Program-made: the position numbers and the translations under genes | Notes under the pieces: model-generated | The model's database searches: none | What the model was told of the DNA's origin: nothing | Seen by the model: the letters and a program-made list of their open reading frames with translations, nothing else | Shown here: in pieces, positions 34,023 to 44,857 of the stretch | Layout of the letters: every line of letters begins with the position of its first letter | Numbering within the stretch: position 1 is the first letter of the stretch | DNA from: Ambrosia x helenae | Lineage: Eukaryota > Streptophyta > Magnoliopsida > Asterales > Asteraceae | DNA length: 64,000 nt | Assembly: GCA_030844895.1 (NCBI GenBank) | Contig: CM061234.1 | Location: 10,571,173 to 10,635,172 of the forward strand | Direction of reading: 5' to 3'

Positions 34023-34361
34023 ATGGCAAATAAATCATACTACCATTTTCCTGATACATCAGATGCTAAGTCTTTATCCAGCGCTTAGTCACTAACAGAA
34101 AAGAAAAAAGATGAAAATATATGCAATGAAGTAGAGAGGATCGAAGAAACAATTAAGGAACAATCCTGGGCAAACATCGCCCTGCTAGATATGGCGTTGC
34201 ATGAACCAACAAGTGCTTTAAGAGACAAGATAAAAGACTATTTGACGCAACAACTACAAATCGAAAACGACATCAATGAATCGTTGACGGAATTAAAAAA
34301 GGATCTTTCAAGCGAGATTCTGGAAAAAAAACAAAGGATTTTTGAAATTTTAATTAAGTAG
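34023..34361 (+). pseudogene. small coiled-coil ORF with one in-frame stop
   Basis: The frame starts MANKSYYHFPDTSDAKSLSS, meets TAG after 21 codons, then runs 91 codons to another TAG. The second part is strongly helical and charged (DYLTQQLQIENDINESLTEL). It starts 214 bp from the divergent ORF and both begin with MA followed by a polar stretch and an early stop. Length, charge and C-terminal coiled coil are alike, so they may be diverged relatives. No known family assigned. Confidence 0.35.
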
Positions 34362-35094
34362 TTTTGTATAGTAGATATGATTTTTATTATGTACGTTTTA
34401 ATTTTAAATGTTAAGCTCTGTTTATTAAAAACAACATTATTTATCCCATCGTCTATTGTTTGAGAACATCTGTTTATTACCATCTGTGTGTATGTTGAAA
34501 ACAATTAGTTTAAGGTCTGTTTATTAAAACAAAAAAAATAAAAATAAACAAACCAACTATTATACTCTGTTTGGTAAAAACCAAATTAAAGAGTCAATCT
34601 ACTGTTTAAAATAAAAACTGTATTTTGTAAGGTCTGTTCCATTCACAATGACAGTTAAATGTACACACAAATAAAAGCTCTGTTGAGATAACACATATCA
34701 AAACAAAAAAAGAGGATGATCAAATTAAGGGGTAAATCTAAAGTTGAAAGAAAAACCGTATTTGATAACGTCGTTCAAAGCACGCCGTTAATATAACAGA
34801 ATTTTGAAACACTGTTTAAAAAACTGTTGATAACAGATGTAAATTCAATTGTTTTGTTAAAATAGTCGTTGACTTAGACACTTGCTACTAACAACTATAA
34901 CACCTTTACATTTTAAATGTTTGATTATTAAAGATCAATAATCTGTTGATTTTAACGGTAGACTATTTAATCAGTTTTATTATACTCAAATTTGTATTTA
35001 GACCAATAATTCTCTTTAACAAAGTCTCTGTCAAACACCTGTTATACGATTCAACCATATTATTACAATTCAATAATTTGAGTTAAATATTTAG

Positions 35095-35975
35095 TTTAAG
35101 AAAAATAAATACAAAATGGAAGACTTATAAAAAAAGAAATACAAATATATTTAAAAAAAAAATCTTCAATGACAATAGAATTACAATATGTGACTTTACA
35201 AACTACATAAAAATACAACAAAAAAAAACATATATTTATAATAACCTAACAATAGAGAATGATATTTCTTGCTAGCATCATCGGAATATATTTAAATGTC
35301 ATCCAGTTCTAAAAGCCCTAATGAATAAAAGGATTATCCCTTTGTTAGTGACGACCAAAGGGAAATACGAGTCTCACACTTATGCGTGGATCAAGAAGAT
35401 TCATGAAGATATTCATCAAAATCTTTGCAAATTTAAAATACAAGATCCAGGATATTAAATCTAAAAGCCCTAAAGATTGACAATAGGGAACCGGTGCAAC
35501 ATATATATAAAATAAATACTGATTGATGTTTTCCTTTGATTGTATGAATCATCGAAAAACATCAATTCCAACTTTTTTACCAACGAAATTTTGGTAATCA
35601 ATTTTCCTTTGATTGTAAAAATCTTTCGAAAATTTGTGGAAAGACATTTGAAAGTAATATCATTATGCATATGGGATGGAAAGATGTATGGGAGAATAGT
35701 TAAACGAATATATAAAGATGGAAAATGATTATTGGGAATTCGCCCCATTTTATAGTGTGAATACACTAACTATTCGTAAAGTTGGTTTTCAACTTTACCA
35801 GTTGTATTTCAAGTAAATATAAATTTCGAAATTAGTTTTGTGACTTTTTTTTTACTTTTTATATAATAAAAGACAATTACTTCACAACAATAATAATAAA
35901 ACAATAATGTTAATAAAGTAACTTCAAAATCGTAATCATTATTTTAGGGCCTTTTTATAACATCTGTTGACAGTA
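35095..35975 (-). repeat. diverged repeat module 1
   Basis: The first of three related segments in the same order. It has a TATA-like TATAAAATGG (reverse of about 35747-35757), two CTTTGATTG-containing stem-loop candidates at 35523-35565 and 35599-35636, and a shared flank CAATATGTGACTTTACAAACTA. Module 2 repeats the same order 1.7 kb on. Confidence 0.55.
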
Positions 35976-36829
35976 AAAACAGCTGTTATCATTATTATTT
36001 ATTATTTTTATTAAAAAACAAAAAATATTTATTTTATACTCATTTGAATCGGTAAATGATTTGAATTCTTTTGTTTTATATCGATACAAAAGCAAACTAA
36101 TACCAACAAACACAAGCTGTTAACAAAACATGCAAGATAGTGTATACTGATAAAAAAAAGTACAATATCACTACAATAGTGAACTAATACCAACAAACAG
36201 ATTTCTTCTATCAATAAGCAAAATACATATAAAATAAACAAATGTAAAGAAAAGAAAAGTAAATTAACACAGAACTGAAACACAAAAACAAAAACAGAGC
36301 ATAAAAATAGATGTTATTATACAACTTTCATCTTAATAACTAACATTACCTGTGTAATAATATAAATAAATAAAACTTAAATTCTATGATGACGACTGTA
36401 CAATATCTATGGACTTACCAACAGATATATCAAACAACTGTCTTCAAATACAGTATATGATGGCCACTATACAAATGAACGATGTAGATCGAAACTTACA
36501 AATGAAGGATCTACATGTTATTAAAAAACTGTCATCGTAAATGTGTGATTAATTAATTTTCCCACTGAAACAACTCTTCAAATTCTTTTCTTTTTTTTTA
36601 AATACAAATTTCCAGACAAAAACAAAAAGTATTTACAAGTATTTGTAGAAATATGAACATGTGATGTTTTACGTTTTTCTTATTATAAATAACTGTTTAA
36701 ATTCTATCTTATGTGAATTGAACATGAAAAGCTTGTTTAACTTGCTTTGCTAAAAAGACATTGTCACTAACAATGGTAATCTAAAAATTCTTACCAAATA
36801 ACCGTCAATCAAACTTCCATAATTACAAT

Positions 36830-37595
36830 TCAAAATTTGAGTTAAACATTGAATTTAACAGAAATAAATAAAAAATTGAACACATATAAAAGAACAAATA
36901 CAAAATATCTCTAAAAAACTACTTTAATTAAAACAGAATTACAATATGTGACTTTACAAACTAAATAAAAATACAAGGAAATATAAAAAAAACCCTACTA
37001 ACAACGAAACCCTAGTCATTGATCTTTCTTCACAGCATCATCGAACCAAATCACAAACCAAAACAATGAAAACCAGTACATGACAGCAGCTCGTATCTAA
37101 ATATCATCCATATCCAAAAAGCTTAACCATTGAAAATAGGAAGTGGATGTATATATGTAATAATAAATTGATGTTTTCCTTTGATTGAAAGAATCATTGG
37201 AAAACATCAATTTGAAGTAGTTTACCAACAAACTGTTGGCAATCTATTTTCCTTTGATTGAAAGAATCTTTCGAAAAATTTATGGAAACAGAATTAAAAG
37301 TAATATCATAATACATATTGAATGGAGAGATGTAAAGTGAGAATATTGAAAATGAATATTGAGAATCCATCCCCTTTTATAGACTGAAATATAATAACTA
37401 TTCGCAATCGTAAAGTTGGTTTTCAACTTTATTAGTTGGATTTCAATTGACTATAAAGTTGGAAGTTAGTTATCGAAATTTTAATTTATTTTTTATAGAA
37501 TGAAAGACATCTGCAGACACAACAATAATAATAAAATAATGTTTTTAATAAAATTACTTCAAAATCGTAATAATTATTTTTGGGCTGTTGATATG
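36830..37595 (-). repeat. diverged repeat module 2
   Basis: Matches module 1 over the ACAATATGTGACTTTACAAA flank, the stem-loops and the GTAAAGTTGGTTTTCAACTTTA stretch. It has TATAAAAGGGGATGG on the minus strand (about 37371-37386). Here the first stem is a perfect 15-bp inverted repeat, 37165-37179 with 37199-37213, with a 19-base loop. Confidence 0.55.
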
Positions 37596-37829
37596 GGTGG
37601 TAATTGATGGTTATGCGTCTGCTATAAGTAATATCTGATTATTAATGATACAACTATTATAACAAGCAGTTGTTGCTTAAAAATAAACTTAACGAATCAT
37701 ATATATTTTTTTAAAACAATTATTATAAATAAAATATAAAAAACATAAACAAACCAAATGCTATGGTCTATTTACTGAACAACAAATTAAAAACTCAAAA
37801 AGTTGTTATAGAATTCAACTTTATATTGC

Positions 37830-38410
37830 TACAATCGCATAATTTGAATGAAATATTTAATCTAACAAAGGTATATACAATATCCATATCGATACAAAAC
37901 TCACCAAAATATAAAAAACGTAAGAATTTTAAGAAAAAAAATCCAATATCCATACAAAACTGAAATAATGCTAACTATGACATTCAATACAAAACTGAAG
38001 TAATGCTAACTATGACATTTCTCTCATTAGAATAAAAAATACATATCAATACTGGCAGAAAACGACCAAAAAAACCTGAAGAAGACAAAAACAAAAACAA
38101 AAATAATTACACATAATAGCTCTAACTCCTCAAGAATCAGAGACATATTATTTCACTATACACCATATCTAATTAGACAGGCTGTAAAGGAGATCGTGAT
38201 AAGAATAATATTTTTCTTTGATTGTAAGAATCTTCGAGAATACCAATTTCAACTTGATTACCAAAGGCTTTACTCTTATACATTTTTTTTTCATAGGAAA
38301 AAAAGAATATTTTTTATCGATGGTAGCTTTATTTATTTATCATAATAAATGAAGAGAAATAAAGTTGGAAAATGATAGACGAATTGTTTGGCTTTTATAG
38401 AGAGATAAGA
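37830..38410 (-). repeat. diverged repeat module 3
   Basis: The most diverged copy. It keeps TTTCTTTGATTGTAAGAATCTTCG and a minus-strand TATAAAAGCC (about 38392-38401), but the sequence upstream of the TATA box is instead the LTR-like stretch at 38402-38565. Confidence 0.4.
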
Positions 38411-38570
38411 TGTCTTACATATTATAAAATGAGAAAGTAGCTAGTCTTTAAGGCACAAGTCAAGGTGCTAGTCTTTGGGGCACAAATCTTGAAGGCACAA
38501 GTCTTGGTCAGTGATGTTGGTCTTGGTCAATGGAATAAGGATGAAAAATTATCTCCAATACTCCCCCTCA
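38402..38570 (-). repeat. copia-like LTR edge and purine tract
   Basis: On the minus strand, CAACTTGAGGGGGAGTATT followed by GGAGATAATTTTTCATCC is the usual junction of a copia polypurine tract and 3' LTR. The remaining LTR then runs into module 3. No second LTR was found. Confidence 0.5.
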
Positions 38571-38639
38571 AGTTGGAGCCTAAAGATTACGAACGCCCAA
38601 CTTGCCAAATAATGTTTCTTCCTTTTCGAACACTCCCCT

Positions 38640-39075
38640 TCAAGTTGGAGTGTTTTCTTTTCTTGACGGATTCAAAGATTTTGAACCCGATTTTTTTTTG
38701 CGAGTTCAAATGACCCGACTTTCTTTTACTTTCTTGCGGGTTCAAAGGACCCGACTTTTTCTTTTTTTTTGCGAGTTCAAATGACCCAACTTTCTTTTTC
38801 TTGCGGATTTAAAAAAAACCCGACTTTTTTTTTTTTTTTTTTTGCGGGTTCAAAGATTATAATCCAACTTTTTTTTCTCGCGAGCTTAATGAGCCCGACT
38901 TTTCTTTTCTAGCGGGTTAAAAAATTTGAACCCGGCTTTCCTTCTCGCGGGCTCAAGAAACCCGATTTTTTTTTCTCGCGAGCTTAAGGAGCCCGACTTT
39001 TCTTTTCTTGCGGATTTTAAAAAAACCACTTTCCTTGCGAGCTCAAAAATTATGATTCCGACTTTTCCCTTGTTT
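38640..39075. repeat. irregular tandem repeat of CCCGACTTT units
   Basis: About ten units of 30-45 bp combine a T-rich run, GCGGGTTCAA or GCGAGCTTAA, and (A)CCCGACTTT. It lies just upstream (minus sense) of the copia purine tract. Confidence 0.7.
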
Positions 39076-39239
39076 GTTTTTTTTTGTCTAATACTTCCCA
39101 TGCTAACAACATTCCTCTCCTCCCCACTTGTGCCTATTTTTGACCGTCTCCTCACGTGCCTTTGTTTTTCTCTTTCTTATTGATATAGATCAGCTTCTTT
39201 CTTTCACCAAAACACCAGATCGGTCCAATACGTGTGAGA

Positions 39240-39640
39240 GGGAGGGTTAGGATCAAATACACAGTGAAAGAAAAATAGGAAGTCGTAGGAAGGGTATCAA
39301 ACGGACTCCGATTGAACTCATTCAAGCGGCATTGGAATCGTCTTATCGAACTCTACGTCGTTAGTTTTTAGGTCTTCGTTTTTTTGGGGTTTTAGCTTGT
39401 AGTTTTTAGAATACGCGTTATACCATTGTGTCTTTTATGTACCATTGTGTCTTTTTCTTATTTTCATCGTTGTGTCATTTTTTCAATTCATTGTGTCTTT
39501 TTTCTTCAGCATTGTGTTATATTTTTTGGCACTGTGTTATATTTTGTGGCTCATTGTGTCATATTTGATGATCTATTGTGTTTTTTGTATCCTTCTCACC
39601 CTTCTCATTTTTTGTAGCCTTTGTAGAATAACCCAACCCG
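39240..39640. repeat. dispersed repeat with CATTGTGTC units
   Basis: 39261-39400 matches 55290-55430 closely (AGGAAGTCGTA.GAAGGGTATCAAACG, then GAACTCATTCAAG.GGCAT). It is followed in both places by irregular CATTGTGTCTTTTT units. No gene. Confidence 0.6.
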
Positions 39641-40357
39641 TGAGAGGGATACCTTGAAATATATGAGCCGCTTTCATCGAGCAAGTAAGAACCTCCATGG
39701 CAGTTTTTGAAAAGAAAGGGAGAGTCACTAATCACCTTGTCGAACTTCCCTTTTAATGTCGAATTCTTTGATGGTGGAATCATTGACAAGAATAGAGAAA
39801 AATCTACTTTACATCCTATTCCTCTTCATTGTTCAATAATATAATTCAAAAATTCGCAATTAAGAAAAATCTACTTTAAAGATTAATCCATTTAACTTTT
39901 AAGAGAAGCTGATTATTCAGAAGATAAAGTTTATCCACTACATCAAGAGACTTTAGTGTGCACACATGCTTACCGAAAAGGTTGACATATAGACATAGAC
40001 ATGCTCTATGAAAAGCTTACATACACACGTGTGTTTGCCAATATATCTATAAATACTCTTCTTTAATGAGAGAGATGAGGTGGGGCTTTGACCCAACCAT
40101 GTTGTAAAGCTTAAGCAAAGTATGTAATTGAACCACTTGCGAAGCTGAGCGAAAATATTAGGGGGTCGGAAGTTACCGGTTACAGGGCTCGAAACTGTAT
40201 ATACAAATACAAAAAAAATATATATGGATACTATATAATCAAAACATTTAAGCGAAAATTTTGGGAAGTCGCGCACCCCTCCCGCCCCTATAAAGTTGTG
40301 CCCCTGAATTGAACTAGTAACTTAATACCTCTATAGGTTATTAAGTTGTTATCAAAG
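39641..40357. other. spacer; short unassigned ORF on the minus strand
   Basis: A minus-strand frame at 39559-39789 (76 codons) has fairly normal composition (SDSPFLFKNCHGGSYLLDES) but no recognised family, and its end lies in repeat DNA. Nothing else is supported. Confidence 0.3.
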
Positions 40358-40365
40358 ACTGTCAC

Positions 40366-40869
40366 TGGGGGTGTAAACGAGCCGAGCCGAGCCCGAGCCT
40401 GACTGGGCTCGAGCTCGGCTCGTTATGGTTTTGTGAAGCTCGAGCTCGGCTCGGTTCGAGCCTACAATCTGGAGCTCGAGCTCGGCTCGCTGGCAAAATC
40501 AAAAGCTCGAGCTCGGCTCTGCTCGAGGTGATTTGAGAACAATCTCAAACGAGCTCAAAACTCGGCTCGAGATCGCAAGAGCTCGGCTCGCGAGTGTTAT
40601 TAAATGGGCCTATGAAATAAGGACTTGGGCTTTGGAGATGTGGGCCATAAATTATAAGAGATATATAAATAACTTATAATTATGTTTGGGCACGTTTAGG
40701 CTCGCGAGCCCAATCGAGCTTTGTATCTAGAGCTCGAGCTCGGGCTCGATAACTAAACGAGCCATATTTTAGGCTCGGGCTCGGGCTCGTTAAGGCTCGG
40801 CTCGTTCGGACTTTTTACCGAGCCAATCCCAAGTAGCTCTCGAGCCTCTACGTATCATTTACACCTCTA
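40366..40869. mobile_element. hAT-type MITE rich in GAGCTCGGCTCG
   Basis: A perfect 8-bp duplication ACTGTCAC flanks it at 40358-40365 and 40870-40877. Ends are TGGGGGTGTAAACGA and (reverse complement of the right end) TAGAGGTGTAAATGA. The interior is built of palindromic GAGCTCGGCTCG words. The 8-bp duplication and the short ends fit the hAT superfamily. Confidence 0.85.
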
Positions 40870-40877
40870 ACTGTCAC

Positions 40878-41572
40878 TTAATCTATTTATCATTACAAAT
40901 GTGCTTGATTTTAGTTAATAGATTATAATTCTTTGATAGAAATACAAGGAATTGCGCTCAAGAAAATTACTATATGGTTTTCGATTCGAATTTCAAAACC
41001 TCTATTCTTACATAATCTCTATTCGTTATATGGCGTAGGGCTAGCAACGGGTAACCTGTATAAGACACGATTAGACCTATTAACTGAAAAATACACTATA
41101 TCACTTTTTACTTTTTTTAAATAATTAGAATTAAGAGACAAAGATCCACCATTTCTCTTTTTTGGTACATAAAATGTATAACTGTGTTATAAACATGAGA
41201 TATAAAGTATTTAAACGAGTCGTGTTCATGTTTAGAACTTTTATTGTTCGCGTCGTCAGAGACCTGTTAAATCTGTTAAGACACGATTTGCCAGCCCTAA
41301 ATTATGACGTTCTTGGACGGAACGGAATATTCATTGCAACTAAATTTGTTCAAATCAGACTTAAAAAGTCTAAAATACGAACCAGAGAAAGTATACAATA
41401 TAAAGTCCCTTAAAATAAGAAGTGTAAGAAGTCATCAGAGATTGACACCTGTCATGTTAACCTAACCACAGTTAAACCTATTTTTCTTCTTTCCCTGTTC
41501 TAAACATTCATGACGTATACCTAACTCATCCTCCTTTTTGAAGCAAACTGATCGAGATCTGACAACCACCAT
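40878..41572. other. AT-rich spacer
   Basis: No gene is supported; frames here are short and of AT-biased composition. Confidence 0.4.
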
Positions 41573-41573
41573 C

Positions 41574-41607
<34 letters not shown>

Positions 41608-41611
41608 TCAC
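41573..41611. repeat. CAC/CAT trinucleotide repeat
   Basis: A CCACCATCATCAT-type microsatellite. On the minus strand it would encode an Asp/Gly run in frame with the putative second hydrolase exon. Confidence 0.8.
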
Positions 41612-41777
41612 CTACCAGAGATTGAACTACGAACACATCCGCCTTCTGATCAGTAGTGGTAACAGTTCATTTTTCCACCACTTGAACAGATTGAGAATCA
41701 TCAATATCTAGAATAGAAACATGCATAGATAAAATGGTGACGCCGGAGGTTATGAACTAACAGATATTATATTTTAC

Positions 41778-41963
41778 CTGAATAAAGAAAAGTGGAATCT
41801 TTACATTGGCCACCACATCTGTCGTACTAGAGCTTACATAAAAGTCTTCTATGGAATTAAATCCATAGGATACCATAGATACTGCTTCCTCAAAATCTTT
41901 AAGAGATTTAGCTTGTAAAGCCCTTTAAACATCAAAGCCTTTAGATCGACCGAGAAATAGTTC
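41778..41963 (-). pseudogene. exon of an EMB8-like alpha/beta hydrolase, broken
   Basis: This 62-codon block is bounded by a minus-strand acceptor (ttgcag) and donor (gtaaaa). It reads ELFLGRSKGFDV, a stop, then RALQAKSLKDFEEAVSMVSY and NVKIPLFFIQ. This matches the lid and late core region of the plant EMB8/ABHD-type hydrolases that I know from Arabidopsis At1g34340-like proteins. A second possible piece at about 41560-41707 reads DDSQSVQVVEK, stop, TVTTTDQKADVFVVQSLVGD in a frame open after an AG acceptor. The catalytic residues are not in the window, and the two stops make it non-functional. It may be a captured gene fragment or a local pseudogene. Confidence 0.6.
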
Positions 41964-42189
41964 CTGCAAGAAATAAATAAATAAAAGACAATATTATAAA
42001 GCTGGGCAAATGAAATTGTGAATGTTGGAGTAAGCAACCTTGTTGGATTGGAGGATATGAATGAAACCGGGTGTAAGATGAGAAGGTGCGTTTGAAGTTT
42101 TTCATTAATGAGTGCGTTCAAATTTTCTTTGAGTGCGTCCAAATTATTAAAGGGGTGCGTTTGAATTTTTTGTTGGGTTTTGATGAGTG

Positions 42190-42775
42190 CGTCCAAAATT
42201 TTCAATAAGTGCTTTCAAACTTTTAATGAGTGCTTTCAAACTTTTTAATGAGTGCTTCTAAATGTTCAGTGAGTGCTTCCAAACTTTTTAATGAGTGCTT
42301 CTAAATGTTCAGTGAGTGCTTCCAAACTTTTTAATGAGTGCGTTTCAATGAGTGTTTCCAAACTTTTTAATGAGTGCTTCTAAATGTTCAGTGAGTGCTT
42401 CCAAACTTTTAGTGAGTGCTTCTAAATGTTCAATGAGTGCTTCCAAACTTTTTAATGAGTGCTTCTAAATTTTCAATGAGTGTTTCTAAATGTTCAGTGA
42501 GTGTTTCCAAACTTTTTAATGAGTGCTTCTAAATTTTCAATGAGTGCTTCCAAACTTTTTCACGAGTGCTTCTAAATTTTCAATGAGTGCTTCCAAACTT
42601 TTTAATGAATGCTTCTAAATGTTTAGTGAGTGCTTCTAAACTTTTTAATGAGTGCTTCTAAATGTTCAGTGAGTGCTTCCAAACTTTTTAATGAGTGCGT
42701 TTAAATTTGATAAGTGCGTTTAAATTTTATACAATGAGTGCGTTTAAAATTTTTTAGTGCGTTTAAAACTCTCTG
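42190..42775. repeat. 42-bp minisatellite of GAGTGCTTCYAAA units
   Basis: The array alternates 21-bp halves, TTTTTAATGAGTGCTTCTAAAT and GTTCAGTGAGTGCTTCCAAAC, in about 12-14 tandem pairs, with degenerate GAGTGCGTTTAAA edges on both sides (from about 42080). It is the longest tandem array in the window. Confidence 0.85.
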
Positions 42776-44452
42776 TTTTCACCAACTTCATCTTCTTACT
42801 CTGAAACTTTTTTTTAATCTAATTTTTAAGTTTAATCATACTTATTGAAACAATATCGAAAGTTTTTGACAACTATTACGAGCGTTTATTCATAATTAGT
42901 ATGGTTTTTCGTATGATTAAATTTTTCCAGTGTAAATCTCCGTTTTTATAATTTTTTTCGTTTTCGTTCATTGTAATGGAATGTTTTTTGTTATTTTGAT
43001 TGTGTAATCATTCAGATTGGTTAAAACGATTTTCAATTGTTGAAAAATTTTGTTTCGATTGATTTTGGTTGTTACGATTTGAAAAAAATAGACGTTTTTT
43101 TTCATAATTTACCCTTGGTTAGTTTAACCCAAGTATGATTAGGGTTTTTAATCTGCATCTTGACATCTTGTTAATCTAATGGCTGAGATTGCTTCTTACG
43201 CTTCTTACGTTAAGAAACTTTATGCGTTAACCTCTCCCATACGAACCAATCTGAATTCAAATTTGTTTTGCTAATCGGATAGAGACCAATTTAAATTCAT
43301 AATCGGTTTTCGAACGAAAAACAAATTTGAGAGTGTAAAACTGAACTGGCTTGAAGATTACAAAATAACATGAGTTTTTTTTTCCCGATTCAAATTCTAA
43401 GTCATTTCATTATAAAGTCTCATCTAGTGTATACTTATAATAATGGAGGAAGCACTACAAATTTAGATTTTGTAAAGTTGTGATATGGACATCAACAATA
43501 ACAATAGACATACGCTCAGCTGTTGACTACGATTTCATCATCATGTCATCATCACCACGTAGAAGCCGTTATCAAATATCCTCCACAACACTATACTCAA
43601 TTTATTAGTTCACCTAGGTTTGTATACATTACATTATTTACATAGAAATAGCAAGGTGTTTGCGTGATTCGGCAGTGAATACAAACACTTCTAAAAGTGT
43701 ATATAGTTTGGTTCGGTTCGATTATTTGTCTTAATCGAAATAAAAGCCATCAATTAATCGATCTTATTAACTAATCGGTTAGTTATTTCATTTTGTTTTG
43801 TAAGATTGACGGTTTTTGGTTCAGTTCATTTGTATTTTGTTAATAAGTAAAACCAAACTTTTGCTAAAATATTTTATTAGAACTTAGAAGTACATATAAT
43901 GAAGGTATTAAAAGTAAGGATATATTAATTGTTCGGTTTGTTTAATTTTGGTTAACTAAGGGAAAAAAAACTGATAATTGACTTTACGTTAATTCGATGT
44001 TTTGGTTAATTCATATTTCAATTGATTTCGTCTGTTTTCATTTATTTGTCATCCTCGGATATTGTTAATCATGTAACAAATCAAATTTTTAAAATTAAAA
44101 AATAGTAACAATATTATACTCAAATTGCAGGTAATAAAATATTCGCTTTTATGATATAATATTTGTTTTGAAATTTATTAACCTGTGAAAAAGTTATGAC
44201 CGTTTAAAAATCGTTGGGTAGTTGGCTTAAAATAAGCAGAAAAAATGTAACTATTATTTAAATAAGCAAGAGTTCAGTAAAGTTAAGGGAGTTAAATTGT
44301 AATTAAAATGAGAGTATTAAAGTGTAAAATTGTTTGAAATACTAATTTACTTTTATTGTAAGGTTGTACCTTATACATTAAAGGAAAAAAAGGTTTTAAT
44401 TTTTAGGTATGTTATTAATATACTCTTGTGAAATGCATTATATGTAGTATAG
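42776..44452. other. AT-rich intergenic DNA
   Basis: No gene is supported. About 43700-44060 has GGTTCGGTT and TTGGTTAA words that may belong to an old miniature element. Confidence 0.35.

Positions 44453-44514
<62 letters not shown>
44453..44514. repeat. (AAT)n microsatellite
   Basis: About 20 uninterrupted ATA/AAT triplets. Confidence 0.95.
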
Positions 44515-44515
<1 letters not shown>

Positions 44516-44576
44516 TAATCTCTGTTGTAGGGTAAAGATCCTAAGATAACACTAGGCTAATTGTGTGAGAACTATT

Positions 44577-44822
44577 CGGGGTGAGCAAAAGAACCACAAG
44601 AGCCATAAGAACCGTGAACCCGAACCAGAACCACAATGGACCCGAACCTTTTGCTTTGTAAGGGTTGGTTCGTGTGTTCCGACCCTTGGGTATTGAAATA
44701 GAACCACAAGAACCGACTAGAACTCCTTTACTTCATAATTTATATGCACGTGTGTGTCATGTATGTATGTTGGTCGAGCTGCAAGTGAATCCCAATTAAA
44801 ATACGATTACTATCATCTTATG

Positions 44823-44857
<35 letters not shown>

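Larger units (their letters stand above)
32910..39189 (-). mobile_element. candidate 6.3-kb Helitron
   Basis: The minus-strand 3' end is CCCGTTTG..CACGGGAT hairpin, then CTAG at 32910-32913, preceded by host A. The proposed 5' end is TCTATATCAATAAGAAAGAG at 39189 going down, followed by host T; it closely resembles the start of the Helitron at 12822 (ATTAATAAAAGAAAGCAC..AAAGGC). Between lie small ORFs, three diverged modules, an LTR-like piece and a tandem repeat. No Rep or helicase is present. The 5' end could belong to the neighbour remnant, so this span is a hypothesis. Confidence 0.35.

Noticed and set aside
35321..35458. Plus-strand 45-codon ORF with normal-looking composition (SHTYAWIKKIHEDIHQ)
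   Set aside because: Too short, and the matching stretch in module 2 is not open; kept only as a note.
35470..35766. Minus-strand ORF of 98 codons in module 1
   Set aside because: Spans stem-loops and the TATA-like region, is not conserved as a frame in module 2, and has AT-biased composition.
36029..36283. Hydrophobic minus-strand ORF that could pass for a membrane protein
   Set aside because: It is AT-rich with Phe/Leu/Ile bias and contains an internal repeat (CLLVLV.C..DI); most likely composition.
39559..39789. Minus-strand 76-codon ORF
   Set aside because: Composition is plausible but it runs into CATTGTGTC repeats and I recognise no family, so no gene is called.
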